The position numbers and the translations under genes were made by a program. The notes under the pieces are model-generated. The model was not told where the DNA came from, did no database searches, and saw nothing but the letters and a program-made list of their open reading frames with translations. From positions 3,224,001-3,288,000 of the forward strand of contig NC_009523.1 of NCBI RefSeq assembly GCF_000016665.1: a stretch of 64,000 nt of DNA, given 5' to 3'. This DNA comes from Roseiflexus sp. RS-1 (lineage in GTDB: Bacteria; Chloroflexota; Chloroflexia; Chloroflexales; Roseiflexaceae). Positions 35,370 to 45,391 of this stretch are shown piece after piece; position 1 is the stretch's first letter; the number at the start of each line of letters is the position of its first letter.

Positions 35370-36191
35370 TGCCGAAACGTGAGCGTCGATGCTCTCCAAC
35401 GAAGGATGCGACCGATCTGACCGATGCGCAATGGGACGTCATCGCGCCGCTCGTCACCGTTACGTCACCGAAGGGCGGGCACCCGACCGACATCGATTTC
35501 CGTGCGGTCGTCAACGCACTGTGCTCCAAACAGCACACCGGCTGCCAGTGGCGACGGCTTCCATCTGATGCTCCGCCGATGAGCGCGGTTCGCTCCTCTT
35601 TCGACCCATGGATATCGTGATGGAACACGCATCAAAATACATTGATACGCTGCATCAACCGGCGCGAAAAGCGCTAGAGCACGACCCGGCACCATCCATC
35701 AACGTCCTGGACTCCAATCAACCAAAACGACCGAAGCAGGCGGCGAGCGCGGCTACGACGGGGGAAAAAAGGTCAACGGGCGCAAACGGCAATTCTGGGT
35801 TGATACAAATGGTTTCTTATTACGAGTGTTCGTACATCTTGCCGACATTTCGGATACGGAAGGCGCAGAATGGCTTTTGGCGGCGCATCATCAATCGTTT
35901 CCTCGGATGCAGGAGATTCAGGTGGACGAGGGGTAGAAACAAGGGTGAGATGAATGTATGCAACAGAACACGGCGATACGCCCGAATATTATTGAAAAAC
36001 CGCCTGGACAAAAGAGATGTTCCGTCATTCCGAAACGATGGGTGGTGGAACGCTCGATTGCGTGGGCGGGACGCAATCGGTTGGAGCGGCGAATAATTAT
36101 TCGCCGCAACCGCAATCCAGAGTCAAGCGAAGCCTTTCTTTATCCAGGTTCTATCGTAATGCTCCTGAGTCGGCTCTATCCGAGGTGTTAG
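35370..36191 (+). pseudogene. IS5-family transposase, frameshifted and internally deleted
   Basis: Three blocks in different frames rebuild an IS5/IS427-type transposase: MPKRERRCSPTKDATDLTDAQWDVIAPLV (from 35370, DUF4096 with TGCQWR), a middle block with GGKKVNGRKRQFWVD, LLRVFVHLADISDTEGAEWLL and FPRMQEIQVDEG ending in TAG at about 35937, and a C-terminal block with PKRWVVERSIAWAGRNR and SSEAFLYPGSIVMLLSRL (about 36030-36191). The DDE core between blocks is damaged, so it is inactive. It marks the right edge of the island. Inverted repeats could not be placed with confidence. Confidence 0.85.
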
Positions 36192-36258
36192 TTTTTGATC
36201 ACGCTCTGAGAAATGCTGTAATTCTTGAAACTCATTAGCCGCCCCAAACCACCCACCC

Positions 36259-38664
36259 TCACCGCCGCCCCGTCGTTTCACGTCCCAGCAATCCGAGCAG
36301 CACCACATACGGCGTGCCCCGATTTTCGGGGTGATACTCGAAGCGCGCGCGCTCGAAGTGCTGCGTCAGGTATGTTTTGCCGTCGGTCGGGTTGACTTCC
36401 ATGAGCGGCGGGGTGAGCGGCAGACCGAAGAGTGCCAGGCTTTCCTCGAATGTGTACCCTGGACGACCATCCAGGTTCAGGCCATGTGACGACCAGTACT
36501 GACGGAATTCGGGCGCAATCGCCTGTCCGGTCTGCGCAAAGTACATCGGTGCGCGCGGGTCGGCTTTCGGAAAATCGGACCAGTTGCGCCCGCTGGCTTC
36601 CAACCGTTCGGCGCCCAAACGTCCAAGCAGCACGTCGTAGGGCGGCGCATTCTGCGGGTGCAGTTCGAGGCGGTTGCGCTCGAACCATTGCGCCCGTACC
36701 GTTCGCCCTTCGATCACCATATCTTCTTCAGGACCGATGGGGAACCCGAATACCGGCAAGCCGCCGTTCCGCTCCCAGTATTCGAGCAGACGACCACATA
36801 CCGTAAAGCCGGTCTCAGGAAACTGCCGGCACGGTCCAATTGAGGGTTGCGGCGCAGGCGCAGGTGGCGGCGTCGGCTGCGGGGCTGGCGCAGCAACCGC
36901 GCGATGGGTCACGAAGATCGGCGATGGACCGAGGTTCAACCCGTATGCGCCATTGACCGCTTCGATCTGCGATGCCCCGCCCCAGCGATCAACGATTGTC
37001 CCCACCGGCGCCGCAGTTGGCAGGTTGACGAATGCGCCACCCGGCGACCAGAGCACATCGATTGTATCGCCGCCGCGCGCGAAGCGCACGCCATACGCCT
37101 CAGGACCGCTGAGCACCGTCAGATCGTCGAGCCAGATCGATCCGGCGCCACTGCCGGCATCCGGTTCATCATCGAGCACAATTGCAACCAGCGTCGCCGG
37201 AAAGTCCAGGCGCAGATTGCCGCTGCCGCTGATCCGATTGTACGACTCGACCGGAGCATTGATCGGCGTGGCGAGGAATGACCAACCGGGAGCGCCAACG
37301 AACCCCAGGCGGAACTGGAGTGTTTCACCGCCAGCATCGCGCAACCAGACCTTCAGCGCGTGGCCGCTGCCGTCGCCGTAGACCCAGACCCCGATCTGTC
37401 CCGGCGCACCGGGGATTGTGATGGCAGGACGCGGCGTGAAGACGACAAAATCATTGCCGCCGCCGGGGAAATTGTAATCGAGGCGTCCGGCAGTATTACC
37501 ACTCAAGCGTTGCGAACCATCGGCGGAGAATGAGCCGTTTGGCTGATCGCCGCGCCGCCATGTGCCGAAACGCTCGAAATCGAAAACTACCTGGCGCGCT
37601 CCCAAGTCGATCATTCCAGCGGGCGTCGCGCCGCTGAGCTGGCGATTCAGCGTGCGGAACGCCGCCAGCGATGGCTTGGGCTGACTCAGATCGGCAGGAC
37701 CGCCAGCTGAGCGCAGCAAACCGTACAGGTTACGCGGCTCGGTATCTTTCAGCGTGTACCAGATGACCTTCTCCACACCCGCCGCGCGCAGCAGTGCAGC
37801 CGCGCGCACAAGAAAGTTCGCCTGCGTCTCTTCATCAACACCGCGCGGATCGCGATCGGCAGGACCGGTCGACCATCCAAACTCGGTTGCCCAGATCGGT
37901 TTGCGCCCCAGACTCTCCACCAGTGTTTTTACCGCACTGACATCACCCGTGCCGATCTGACCGTTCTCCGGGCTGAACGGATCAACATACGGGTGCAGCG
38001 CCAGAATATCGAACGAACCCCAGGCGCCCTGCTCAGCGATGGCGCGGATGAAGCCGATGTTGGTCGGAACGATGCCCGCACTCAAAACGACAGCGTTCGG
38101 ATCTGCTGCTTTGATTGCAGGGTAAGCGGCGCGCAGCAAGGCGGCATAGGCGGCAGGATCCGGTTGTGGTTGCCAGTAGCGCACATTCTCCGGCTCATTC
38201 CACACCTGCCAGAAGCGCACCCGGTCGCGGTAGCGCGTCACAACTGCCGAAGCGAAGCGCGCAAACGCGGCGGGATCAGGGGCATAGTAGGAAGGACGAC
38301 GGGCCACATCCCCGCCGAACGGCGTGGCCCATGCCGGCGCCGTGTTGAGCACGCCGATGATGTTGACGCCACTGCCCGCCAGGCGCGAAAGAGCGCGGTC
38401 GTAGATCGCCCAATCGAAGCGCCCCGGCTCCGGTTCGAGCCAGTACCAGTGGAAATCCTCGCGCACCCAACCGGCTGATGTTCCGGCGACCAGATCGACC
38501 GGCGCATCGAAACCGGCCTGAACCGGGTAGCGCGACGCAAGGTGGGTATTCACGCCGAAATCGGATTGTCCAGGGGCGGACTGCTGCGCCAATGCCGGCG
38601 CTGGCATCGACCAGGCAGCCAGCGTGACGACGATCAGAACGCGGGAAAGCAATCGAAACAGCAT
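36259..38664 (-). CDS. Secreted glycoside hydrolase (clan GH-A, GH39-like) with C-terminal repeats
   Basis: An 801-residue exported enzyme. A signal peptide (VLIVVTLAAWSMPAPALAQ) leads into a TIM barrel (about 35-400). WNEPE places the acid/base at Glu157, and WATEFGWS the nucleophile at Glu261, the arrangement of clan GH-A retaining enzymes. A beta-sandwich (about 420-570) follows. The C-terminus has two copies of a Chloroflexota-type repeat (ETGFTVCGRLLEYWERNGG and FRQYWSSHGLNLDG, each ending in LLGRLG or LLGLLG), probably for wall binding. GGAGGAG precedes the ATG at 38664. The substrate is unknown, probably a polysaccharide. Confidence 0.85.
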   Translation of the reverse strand: MLFRLLSRVLIVVTLAAWSMPAPALAQQSAPGQSDFGVNTHLASRYPVQAGFDAPVDLVAGTSAGWVREDFHWYWLEPEPGRFDWAIYDRALSRLAGSGVNIIGVLNTAPAWATPFGGDVARRPSYYAPDPAAFARFASAVVTRYRDRVRFWQVWNEPENVRYWQPQPDPAAYAALLRAAYPAIKAADPNAVVLSAGIVPTNIGFIRAIAEQGAWGSFDILALHPYVDPFSPENGQIGTGDVSAVKTLVESLGRKPIWATEFGWSTGPADRDPRGVDEETQANFLVRAAALLRAAGVEKVIWYTLKDTEPRNLYGLLRSAGGPADLSQPKPSLAAFRTLNRQLSGATPAGMIDLGARQVVFDFERFGTWRRGDQPNGSFSADGSQRLSGNTAGRLDYNFPGGGNDFVVFTPRPAITIPGAPGQIGVWVYGDGSGHALKVWLRDAGGETLQFRLGFVGAPGWSFLATPINAPVESYNRISGSGNLRLDFPATLVAIVLDDEPDAGSGAGSIWLDDLTVLSGPEAYGVRFARGGDTIDVLWSPGGAFVNLPTAAPVGTIVDRWGGASQIEAVNGAYGLNLGPSPIFVTHRAVAAPAPQPTPPPAPAPQPSIGPCRQFPETGFTVCGRLLEYWERNGGLPVFGFPIGPEEDMVIEGRTVRAQWFERNRLELHPQNAPPYDVLLGRLGAERLEASGRNWSDFPKADPRAPMYFAQTGQAIAPEFRQYWSSHGLNLDGRPGYTFEESLALFGLPLTPPLMEVNPTDGKTYLTQHFERARFEYHPENRGTPYVVLLGLLGRETTGRR

Positions 38665-38740
38665 AGACTCCTCCTGCCATCTGCGACTCTTTCGACGCAG
38701 CGCACAGAGGAGTTTAGCAGCAGTTCGGGCATCATGCAAT

Positions 38741-39008
38741 CGGTGCAACGATGACAGATTGATCGCAATAGTGAGTCTTTTGCAACAAGGTTCTTTCAAC
38801 GCAGCGGCGCAGTAGATACAGCAAGCAAGGGAAGGAAACCTCTGCATGCTTTGCGTCTCGGCGGTGCAACACTGCGGTGCAACGATGACAGATTGATCGC
38901 AATAGTGAGTCTTTTGCAACAAGGTTCTTTCAACGCAGCGGCGCAGTGGACACAGCAAGCAATGGAAGGAAACCTCTGCGTGCTTTGCGTCTCGGCGGTG
39001 CACTTTTG
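38741..39008. repeat. Two tandem copies of a 134-bp non-coding repeat
   Basis: Unit 1 starts at 38741 and unit 2 at 38875; they differ at only a few bases. Read on the minus strand they give KVHRRDAKHAEVSFHCLL-like and SLAC-type strings, a familiar false-protein signature of dispersed intergenic repeats in Chloroflexota and Cyanobacteria. They fill most of the 361-base gap between the glycoside hydrolase start and the PASTA kinase stop. Confidence 0.9.
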
Positions 39009-39025
39009 CGATGAGGTTATTGTGG

Positions 39026-40807
39026 TTACGGTGCGCGCACACCCAGAGTCACCGGAGAACCCCGATCAACCAGGTCTCCGCCGCGCGGTATTGAACTGAC
39101 GACAACTCCAGGCGCATACCGGTCGCACAGGTCGCCGAGTTTATCGCATCCCTGATAATCGGAGTACGACCAGGTCAGACCGGCGGCGGAAATCCGACGG
39201 ATTGCCTCTTCTTCCGGCAAGCCGGTGACATCCGGCATCCGCACTTTATCGCCCAGGCTGACGAAGATGGTCACCGTGTCGCCACGGCGCAACGGCGTAC
39301 CGGCAACCGGCTCGGTGCGAAAGACGAAACCCGCGCTGAGGCGATCCGGCGCACTGACAACCTGCACCTGAAAACCGAGACTGCGTAGTTGAAACTCGGC
39401 ATCGACGCCGCGCATAGTAACAACCTGGGGCAAGGGAATCTGTTCTGGTCCGGTACTGACCACATAGGTTACGACCGTCGAAACGGTCACAAGCGTAGTT
39501 GGCGGCGGAAACTGGTCGAACACCAGTCCTGCCGAAACGACATCGGATGCGCGCGGCAATTCGGCATACGGCAGCAGATTCGCCCCTTCGATGGTCGCAA
39601 TCGCAGCGCGCTCGTCGAGACCGATGACATTCGGCACTGCAACCATCTCCGGCGCGGGGGTCACTTCCGGCGTCGCAGTCGGTTCGGGAAGCGTTATTGG
39701 CGGCGGACGGGTTCCGCTGCCGGGATTGAACAGATTATCGAACGTACCGGTGGCAGCCAGATAGACCACGCCGAGCACGATACCGATAAACATCATGCCG
39801 AGCAGAAAGACGCCGAGATCGCGTCCCCCGCTTGCTGGCGGCGCCTGGGTGATCACCGGTGAACGCGGCGGCGGCAACGGCGCAATCCGTCCGCCGCTAT
39901 TTCCTGTCGGAGCAGCCGAAACAGGACCGGGTACGGCGCGTGGGAGACCCTGACGGGGCGCAACCGGGCGCACGATGGTCGCCTCCTGGCTCACTGCGCG
40001 GTATGCGTGCAGCATCTGCGCGAATTCGCGCGCCGACGCCGGGCGTTCGTCAGGATTCTTGCTGAGCGCAGTCAGCACCAGTGTTTCGAGATGCGGCGGG
40101 ATCTGAGGATTGAACATGCGCGGCGGCGGCGGATCGACGCTGACATGCTGCATGGCGACTGCAACCGCATTCTCGCCCATAAACGGCAGGCGACCGGTCA
40201 ACATCTCATACAGCGTCACCCCAAGCGCATAGATGTCGGATCGCGGCGTGGCTGCAAACCCGCGCGCCTGTTCCGGCGAAAGGTAATCCGCCGTCCCAAA
40301 CGTCATACCGGTTTCGGTCAGCGCCGTCGAAAGCGAACTTTTGGCAATACCAAAGTCGGTGATCTTCACCTCGCCAGAAGGACTGACCAGAATGTTCTGC
40401 GGCTTGACATCCCGATGCACCATGCCCAGGCGATGGGCGGCTTCCAATCCCCCGGCGACATCTTCAGCAATTGCGACCGCCTGATCGACCGGTAACGGAC
40501 CGTTGCGCAGGATCAGACTCTTCAGATCGCTGCCTTCGACATACTCCATCACGATATAGTGCGTATCGCCGTCCTGCCCGACATCGTACACATTAACGAT
40601 GCATGGATGGCGCAGACCGGCCGCCGCCTGCGCTTCGTGGTGAAAACGCTGGAGGAAGCTGACATCAGCGGCATAATGCTCGTGCAGCACCTTGATAGCA
40701 ACCCGCCGGTTAAGGCGCAGATCACGACCGCGATAGACGCGCGCCATGCCGCCTTCGCCAATCTTTTGCTCAAGTTCGTAGCGATTGTTCAGAATTTTCT
40801 TCTGCAT
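39026..40807 (-). CDS. PASTA-domain Ser/Thr protein kinase (PknB/Stk family)
   Basis: A 593-residue membrane kinase. The kinase domain (about 9-270) is complete: GEGGMARVY, VAIKVL (Lys39), HRDVKPQN (131-138), DFG (151-153). A Pro-rich linker leads to a transmembrane helix (331-353) and three extracytoplasmic PASTA domains (about 385-450, 453-517, 518-593), which bind muropeptides or lipid II in homologues. It thus links wall state to cytoplasmic phosphorylation. The start ATG at 40807 lies eight bases after the YprB-like gene, implying one operon. In contrast to the pseudokinase at 3950, all catalytic residues are present. Confidence 0.94.
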   Translation of the reverse strand: MQKKILNNRYELEQKIGEGGMARVYRGRDLRLNRRVAIKVLHEHYAADVSFLQRFHHEAQAAAGLRHPCIVNVYDVGQDGDTHYIVMEYVEGSDLKSLILRNGPLPVDQAVAIAEDVAGGLEAAHRLGMVHRDVKPQNILVSPSGEVKITDFGIAKSSLSTALTETGMTFGTADYLSPEQARGFAATPRSDIYALGVTLYEMLTGRLPFMGENAVAVAMQHVSVDPPPPRMFNPQIPPHLETLVLTALSKNPDERPASAREFAQMLHAYRAVSQEATIVRPVAPRQGLPRAVPGPVSAAPTGNSGGRIAPLPPPRSPVITQAPPASGGRDLGVFLLGMMFIGIVLGVVYLAATGTFDNLFNPGSGTRPPPITLPEPTATPEVTPAPEMVAVPNVIGLDERAAIATIEGANLLPYAELPRASDVVSAGLVFDQFPPPTTLVTVSTVVTYVVSTGPEQIPLPQVVTMRGVDAEFQLRSLGFQVQVVSAPDRLSAGFVFRTEPVAGTPLRRGDTVTIFVSLGDKVRMPDVTGLPEEEAIRRISAAGLTWSYSDYQGCDKLGDLCDRYAPGVVVSSIPRGGDLVDRGSPVTLGVRAP

Positions 40808-40814
40808 AGAAGCA

Positions 40815-41321
40815 TCAGGCGTATATGTGGCGCACAGCCAGGCATAGGTCGCCTGGTGGGACAAGACCAAGACGTTCTTCCAGGATTGCCAGATTGATCA
40901 CATCTTCACGGTTGTAGTCGAGCAACGTGCGCAGCGCCCGATAATCGCCGCGCTTCTCGTAGCGATCCCACAGGTACAGCGCATCGCGTCCGTTCATCCC
41001 CTGTGTTGTACGTTGGATGCCCAGACGTTCCTCGACAGCCTTGAGACCGCCGCGCAGGCCACGTCGCCGACAGACATACATGAGATCGCAATGCCCGAAG
41101 TCACGTCGGAGATCGACAAGGAGGCGCCTGCGAATGACCGGCAGATCGAACCCGGAACCGTTGAATGTCACGAGTGTTTCCACACCCTGGAGCACATCGT
41201 ACAACGTCGTATCACGCACTCCGCCGCCGACTAACTGAATAGCGCCGCACTCTGGACGGTAGATGCCGATCACGCTGATCGCGCCCTCAAAAGTTGTTTC
41301 GATGTCGAGATAGGCGCGCAC
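40815..41321 (-). CDS. YprB-type ribonuclease H-like 3'-5' exonuclease
   Basis: A 168-residue DEDD nuclease. AYLDIETTFEG (first acidic pair), VTFNGSGFDLPVI (third acid) and LLDYNREDVINLAIL (last acid) form the active site of the YprB/RNase H-like 3'-5' exonuclease family. I chose GTG at 41321, which has AGAAGGAAG upstream and opens the conserved strand; a 23-residue longer form from 41390 adds only basic sequence. Function is probably RNA or DNA trimming. It is the first gene of a two-gene unit with the PASTA kinase. Confidence 0.82.
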   Translation of the reverse strand: MRAYLDIETTFEGAISVIGIYRPECGAIQLVGGGVRDTTLYDVLQGVETLVTFNGSGFDLPVIRRRLLVDLRRDFGHCDLMYVCRRRGLRGGLKAVEERLGIQRTTQGMNGRDALYLWDRYEKRGDYRALRTLLDYNREDVINLAILEERLGLVPPGDLCLAVRHIYA

Positions 41322-41497
41322 GCGCTTCTTCCTTCTCTGGAGGTTACACGATGTGACGCACCGGCGGCTCAGTGCGTTGCTGTGCTCCACCGCCAGCGCT
41401 GGATCATCTCGTATTCAGGAAAACGGTAAAACTCCGTCTGCACCTGGCAGCAGCGTCATTATAGCACGCGCCGCAGCGCCAGAAGAACGCCGATGCG

Positions 41498-41506
41498 TGG
41501 TATAAT
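41498..41506 (+). promoter_or_regulatory. Extended -10 promoter of the nucleoside hydrolase gene
   Basis: TGGTATAAT, a perfect extended -10, lies 36 bases before the ATG at 41543. No good -35 is seen. Confidence 0.65.
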
Positions 41507-41542
41507 GACGCTTCCAGACACGCACGAACGAAAGATGATTGT

Positions 41543-42559
41543 ATGACCACGCGCGTCATTCTCGACACCGATCCTGGCATCGATGACTCTCTGGCGATTC
41601 TACTCGCAGCCGCCTCCCCCGAAGTCGAACTTGCGGGCGTCACCGTTACCAGCGGCAACTGTCCGATGGCTGATGGCGTGCGCAATGCGCGTAACGTACT
41701 GGCGCTCGCCGGTCGCCCCGATATTCCGGTGTGCGGCGGGGTTGCGTTGCCGTTGATCCGCCCGCTCTACACTGCACCTGAGACCCACGGCGAAACCGGT
41801 ATCGGTTTCGCCCATCCCCCTGAGTCAACCGCACCGGTCAGCACGGAACATGGCGTCGATCTGATCATCCGCGAAATCCTGGAGCATCCCGGCGAGGTCA
41901 CGCTGGTCGCCGTCGCACCACTGACAAATGTCGCAATTGCGCTGCGCAAAGAGCCGCGGATTATCAATGCGGTGCGCCAGGTCATTATCATGGGTGGTGC
42001 GTTGCGCACCGACGGCAACACTACCTCGCTGGCGGAGTTCAACTTTTATGTCGATCCGCACGCAGCGCATATCGTTCTCGAAAGCGGCATGCCGATCACA
42101 CTCCTGCCCTGGGACATTACCAAAGATATTATTCTGACTCAGGCAGATGTTGATCGGTTGCTCCGCACGCCGTCGCCGGTCACGCAATTCATTGCCGACG
42201 CCACGCGGTTCTACATCGAATTCCATCTGGCGGCATTCGGATACGCGGGGTGCTCGATCAACGATCCGGCGGCGCTGGCGCTGGCGTTTATGCCAGACCT
42301 GGCGCGCACCGAGCCGATGCATGTGGCGGTTGAGTATACCAGTGAACTTACCGCAGGGAAGAGTGTCATCAGTTATATTGGTCCGGCGACGCGCGAACCG
42401 GATGCGCACGATCTGACCGGGTACGACACTGCCGCCTGGCCCCCGCACTGGCGGCGCGCGTTCCGTCCGGCGCCAAATGTGCGCACAGTGGTCGAATTCG
42501 ATACCCAACGTTTCATTGCGCTGTTTGTCGAACGCATGGAGCGACTGGCGCGTCGGTAA
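41543..42559 (+). CDS. Inosine-uridine preferring nucleoside hydrolase
   Basis: A 338-residue enzyme that splits ribonucleosides into ribose and base for salvage. LDTDPGIDDSLAI (residues 7-19) is the IUNH calcium-binding signature, with VTVTSGN (about 34) and EFNFYVDPHAAHIV (about 168), where the usual Glu after DP is His. The length is near typical (310-340). Monocistronic start with its own promoter, followed 28 bases later by a large membrane protein. Confidence 0.93.
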   Translation: MTTRVILDTDPGIDDSLAILLAAASPEVELAGVTVTSGNCPMADGVRNARNVLALAGRPDIPVCGGVALPLIRPLYTAPETHGETGIGFAHPPESTAPVSTEHGVDLIIREILEHPGEVTLVAVAPLTNVAIALRKEPRIINAVRQVIIMGGALRTDGNTTSLAEFNFYVDPHAAHIVLESGMPITLLPWDITKDIILTQADVDRLLRTPSPVTQFIADATRFYIEFHLAAFGYAGCSINDPAALALAFMPDLARTEPMHVAVEYTSELTAGKSVISYIGPATREPDAHDLTGYDTAAWPPHWRRAFRPAPNVRTVVEFDTQRFIALFVERMERLARR

Positions 42560-42587
42560 GCCTTCCGAATCAGCAGCGGGACGGTTG

Positions 42588-45377
42588 ATGAGCACTGCCC
42601 GACTGGTGCACGCCCTGGGTCCTCCGCTGGCATATCTCGTGCTGGCGGTCGTTTTCACCTGGCCGCTGTCCGCCCATCTGACGACGGCGACTGGCAGTGG
42701 ACTCGATCCATTATTGCAAACATGGGTGCTTGCCTGGGATGCGCACGCGCTGATCACCGACCCACGCACCGTCTGGCACGCGCCGATCTTCTTCCCCTAC
42801 CCTGAGACACTGGCATACAGCGATCATCATCTCCTGCTGGCGATGATGACGCTGCCGTTGATCATCACAGGCGGTCCTGTGCTGGCGTACAATCTCCTGG
42901 TGCTGACCAGTTACGCCCTCACGGGGTGGGCCGTCTATCTGCTGGCACGCGACATGCTGGCGCGCACGGACGATATGCGGATGCGTATCGTCGGCGCTTT
43001 TGCTGCGGGTGCGCTGTTTGCGTTTGGCACGTATCGGATAACGCATGTTGTTCATCTGCAACTGCTGCAAACCGCCTGGCTGCCGCTGGCGCTGCTGTTT
43101 CTGCGGCGGTTGTTGTGCGACTCCGAAACGGGGAACAGGCGCTGGCGCAACGCAGCGCTGTTTGGACTGTTTGCGGGTATTCAGTGCGCAACCGCGCTCT
43201 ATTACGCATATTTTGCGGCGCTGGCGCTTGGGTTATCCATCACAGTCCGGCTGCGGGACGTGCTGAACTATCAGCGCCAACACGACTTCTGGCAACGGAT
43301 TGGCGGACTGGCGTTGGGTGGTGCGCTTGCCGTGCTCATTGCTGCGCCGGTGACACTGCCCTACATCCGTGTGTATGAGTATCTGGGGGTTGTTCGCTCG
43401 CTACGCGAACTCGATAACTGGTCAGCGCCACTCCAGGCGTACCTGGCAGTCGTACCGACAAACTGGCTGTATGGGGGGCGAGGCGCCTGGTTTGCCGCCA
43501 GTGGCGGTGAGTTTGCCCTGTTTCCCGGCTTTGTAACTGCCGTGCTTGCCATTGCGAGCCTGGCGCTGGCGGTCTGGAAGCGGGGTGGCAGCGGGAAGGA
43601 AGCGGACCGTGATCTGATTGGTGCGTCGGATGTCATCTTCCTGGCGTTGCTGGCTTCCTGCGCATGGGTGTTATCTCTCGGCGTCGGCATCCGCCTGGAG
43701 CGCGGCGGTGAGATGTTGCCGATACCGATGCCATATGCGACGCTCTACGAGCGCATCCCCGGTTTTGGCGCACTGCGGGTTCCGGCGCGCTGGGCAATGT
43801 TGACCCACCTGGCACTGGCGTTGCTTGCCAGCTTCACGCTGGTTCACATCGGGCAATGGCTCCGCTCAATGGTCAACCATCGTCTGGCATTGATCATTCC
43901 GGCAGTGATCGGAACGGTCGCACTTGTTGAGCATGCCTCCTTCCCGCTGCCACTGGCAACCATTCCCATACCAAAGCCGGTGTATGCCTGGCTCGGAGCG
44001 CAGCACGATATGCGCGCTCTGCTGGAGTTGCCGGTCGGTCCCATCCCGCGTGGCGCAGAACTGGAACGCATCACCGTGCGTCAGTTTCACCAGATACGCC
44101 ACTGGAAACCACTCGTTGCCGGGTATAGCGGCATCATTCCGTTTGGCACAACCGACCTGCTGCGGCGCGTACAACGCCTGCCCGACGACGAGACGCTGCG
44201 CTACCTGGCACTGATCGGCGTCGATACGCTGGTGATCCATCGCGACGAGTACGATCCCGAAACACTGGCGCGTCTTCTGGCATGGGCAGACGCCACACCA
44301 CTGCTGAAGCGTCGCGCTGAAGTCGGTAACGCGCTGGTCTATGCCATCGATCCACAGGCTGATCTGCCATCACCCGTGATGAGCGGAGCATCAATCTTTG
44401 TATCGTCGGACGAACGGACGCCGGGAGTGCTGGCGCTGGGTCTGATCCGACGCTGGGAAGCGGAAGGCGCCCGCCTGTACGGTTTTGAACGGACACGCTA
44501 CTACCCCGCGCTGCATATCCCGCAACCCGGACAGGTTTTCGACTACGGGTTGCTGGCTGCCGATGAAGACCCACTGATCTACGGCTTCGATACCGAAGGG
44601 GTGCGCTGGCGCTCGAACGGTCTGGCGCTGTACGCCCGCGATCCACGGCTCCGCACGGCTATCGACCTGGCGCAACCGGTTGCGGGACAGTTTCATCCGG
44701 TGTATCCTGCTGCATTGACCGTGACCGTCGAAACAGACCGGATACGCATCCATGATAAAGTATTCCCGTTGCATACGTCGCTGACCGCAGCCGTTATTGA
44801 ACTTGACATCGCCAGCCTGGTGACGCAAACGCTGATGATCGACGACAAAGCATACACTGTCCCACCCGGCGCTGTGACGGTTGCCGCTCCGGTTCCGATC
44901 AACCAGGAGACGGCGATCATCGGTCAGACGGATCGTCTCAGCATCCAGCGGTTGCGGGTGCTGTCAGCCCCGCGCGCGCCCGCGCCGCCGCCGGAAGGAT
45001 CGCTGGCGATCACCGCCAACTGTCGTTTTGACGGCACGCGATTGCTGGTCACTGCACGCATCGGCGGCGCGGGCGCGCTGGTGTTGGATGTGCGCGGCGC
45101 ATCCGCCCGCGACGATAAGCCCATCCATCTGCTTGGAGGCATACCGCCAGCGGTCACGTCCGGCAACGGCGAGATTACGTTCAGTGTGGACCTGCTTGAC
45201 CCGACAGAACCGTGGTTGACCCACCGTGGGAAAGCGGAGGACGGACGCTACATCGTGTACCTGAAATCCGCCGGGCGCTCCCGCGCTCCTGTTGCGCCGA
45301 TTGCAACATTCTCCATACGCAACGGCGTGATCAGCGATGCGCAACCGGCGCCCCTTCCGTTACGCGCCTTACGCTAA
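42588..45377 (+). CDS. Large polytopic membrane protein, glycosyltransferase (YfhO/GT-C)-like
   Basis: A 929-residue protein. The first ~470 residues hold about ten transmembrane helices with the early luminal motif LDPLLQTWVLAWDAHAL and an acidic pair, a layout found in GT-C type lipid-linked sugar transferases. The second half is a soluble, extracytoplasmic beta-rich region ending at about 929. The family is only partly clear; Chloroflexota carry many such proteins. The start at 42588 is the first ATG before the hydrophobic N-terminus. The STAS protein follows 14 bases later. Confidence 0.7.
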   Translation: MSTARLVHALGPPLAYLVLAVVFTWPLSAHLTTATGSGLDPLLQTWVLAWDAHALITDPRTVWHAPIFFPYPETLAYSDHHLLLAMMTLPLIITGGPVLAYNLLVLTSYALTGWAVYLLARDMLARTDDMRMRIVGAFAAGALFAFGTYRITHVVHLQLLQTAWLPLALLFLRRLLCDSETGNRRWRNAALFGLFAGIQCATALYYAYFAALALGLSITVRLRDVLNYQRQHDFWQRIGGLALGGALAVLIAAPVTLPYIRVYEYLGVVRSLRELDNWSAPLQAYLAVVPTNWLYGGRGAWFAASGGEFALFPGFVTAVLAIASLALAVWKRGGSGKEADRDLIGASDVIFLALLASCAWVLSLGVGIRLERGGEMLPIPMPYATLYERIPGFGALRVPARWAMLTHLALALLASFTLVHIGQWLRSMVNHRLALIIPAVIGTVALVEHASFPLPLATIPIPKPVYAWLGAQHDMRALLELPVGPIPRGAELERITVRQFHQIRHWKPLVAGYSGIIPFGTTDLLRRVQRLPDDETLRYLALIGVDTLVIHRDEYDPETLARLLAWADATPLLKRRAEVGNALVYAIDPQADLPSPVMSGASIFVSSDERTPGVLALGLIRRWEAEGARLYGFERTRYYPALHIPQPGQVFDYGLLAADEDPLIYGFDTEGVRWRSNGLALYARDPRLRTAIDLAQPVAGQFHPVYPAALTVTVETDRIRIHDKVFPLHTSLTAAVIELDIASLVTQTLMIDDKAYTVPPGAVTVAAPVPINQETAIIGQTDRLSIQRLRVLSAPRAPAPPPEGSLAITANCRFDGTRLLVTARIGGAGALVLDVRGASARDDKPIHLLGGIPPAVTSGNGEITFSVDLLDPTEPWLTHRGKAEDGRYIVYLKSAGRSRAPVAPIATFSIRNGVISDAQPAPLPLRALR

Positions 45378-45391
45378 GAAAGTGAACATGT

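Noticed and set aside
38665-39042. 126-residue N-terminal extension of the glycoside hydrolase
   Set aside because: It is the translated 134-bp repeat; a signal peptide and good ribosome-binding site mark the true start at 38664.
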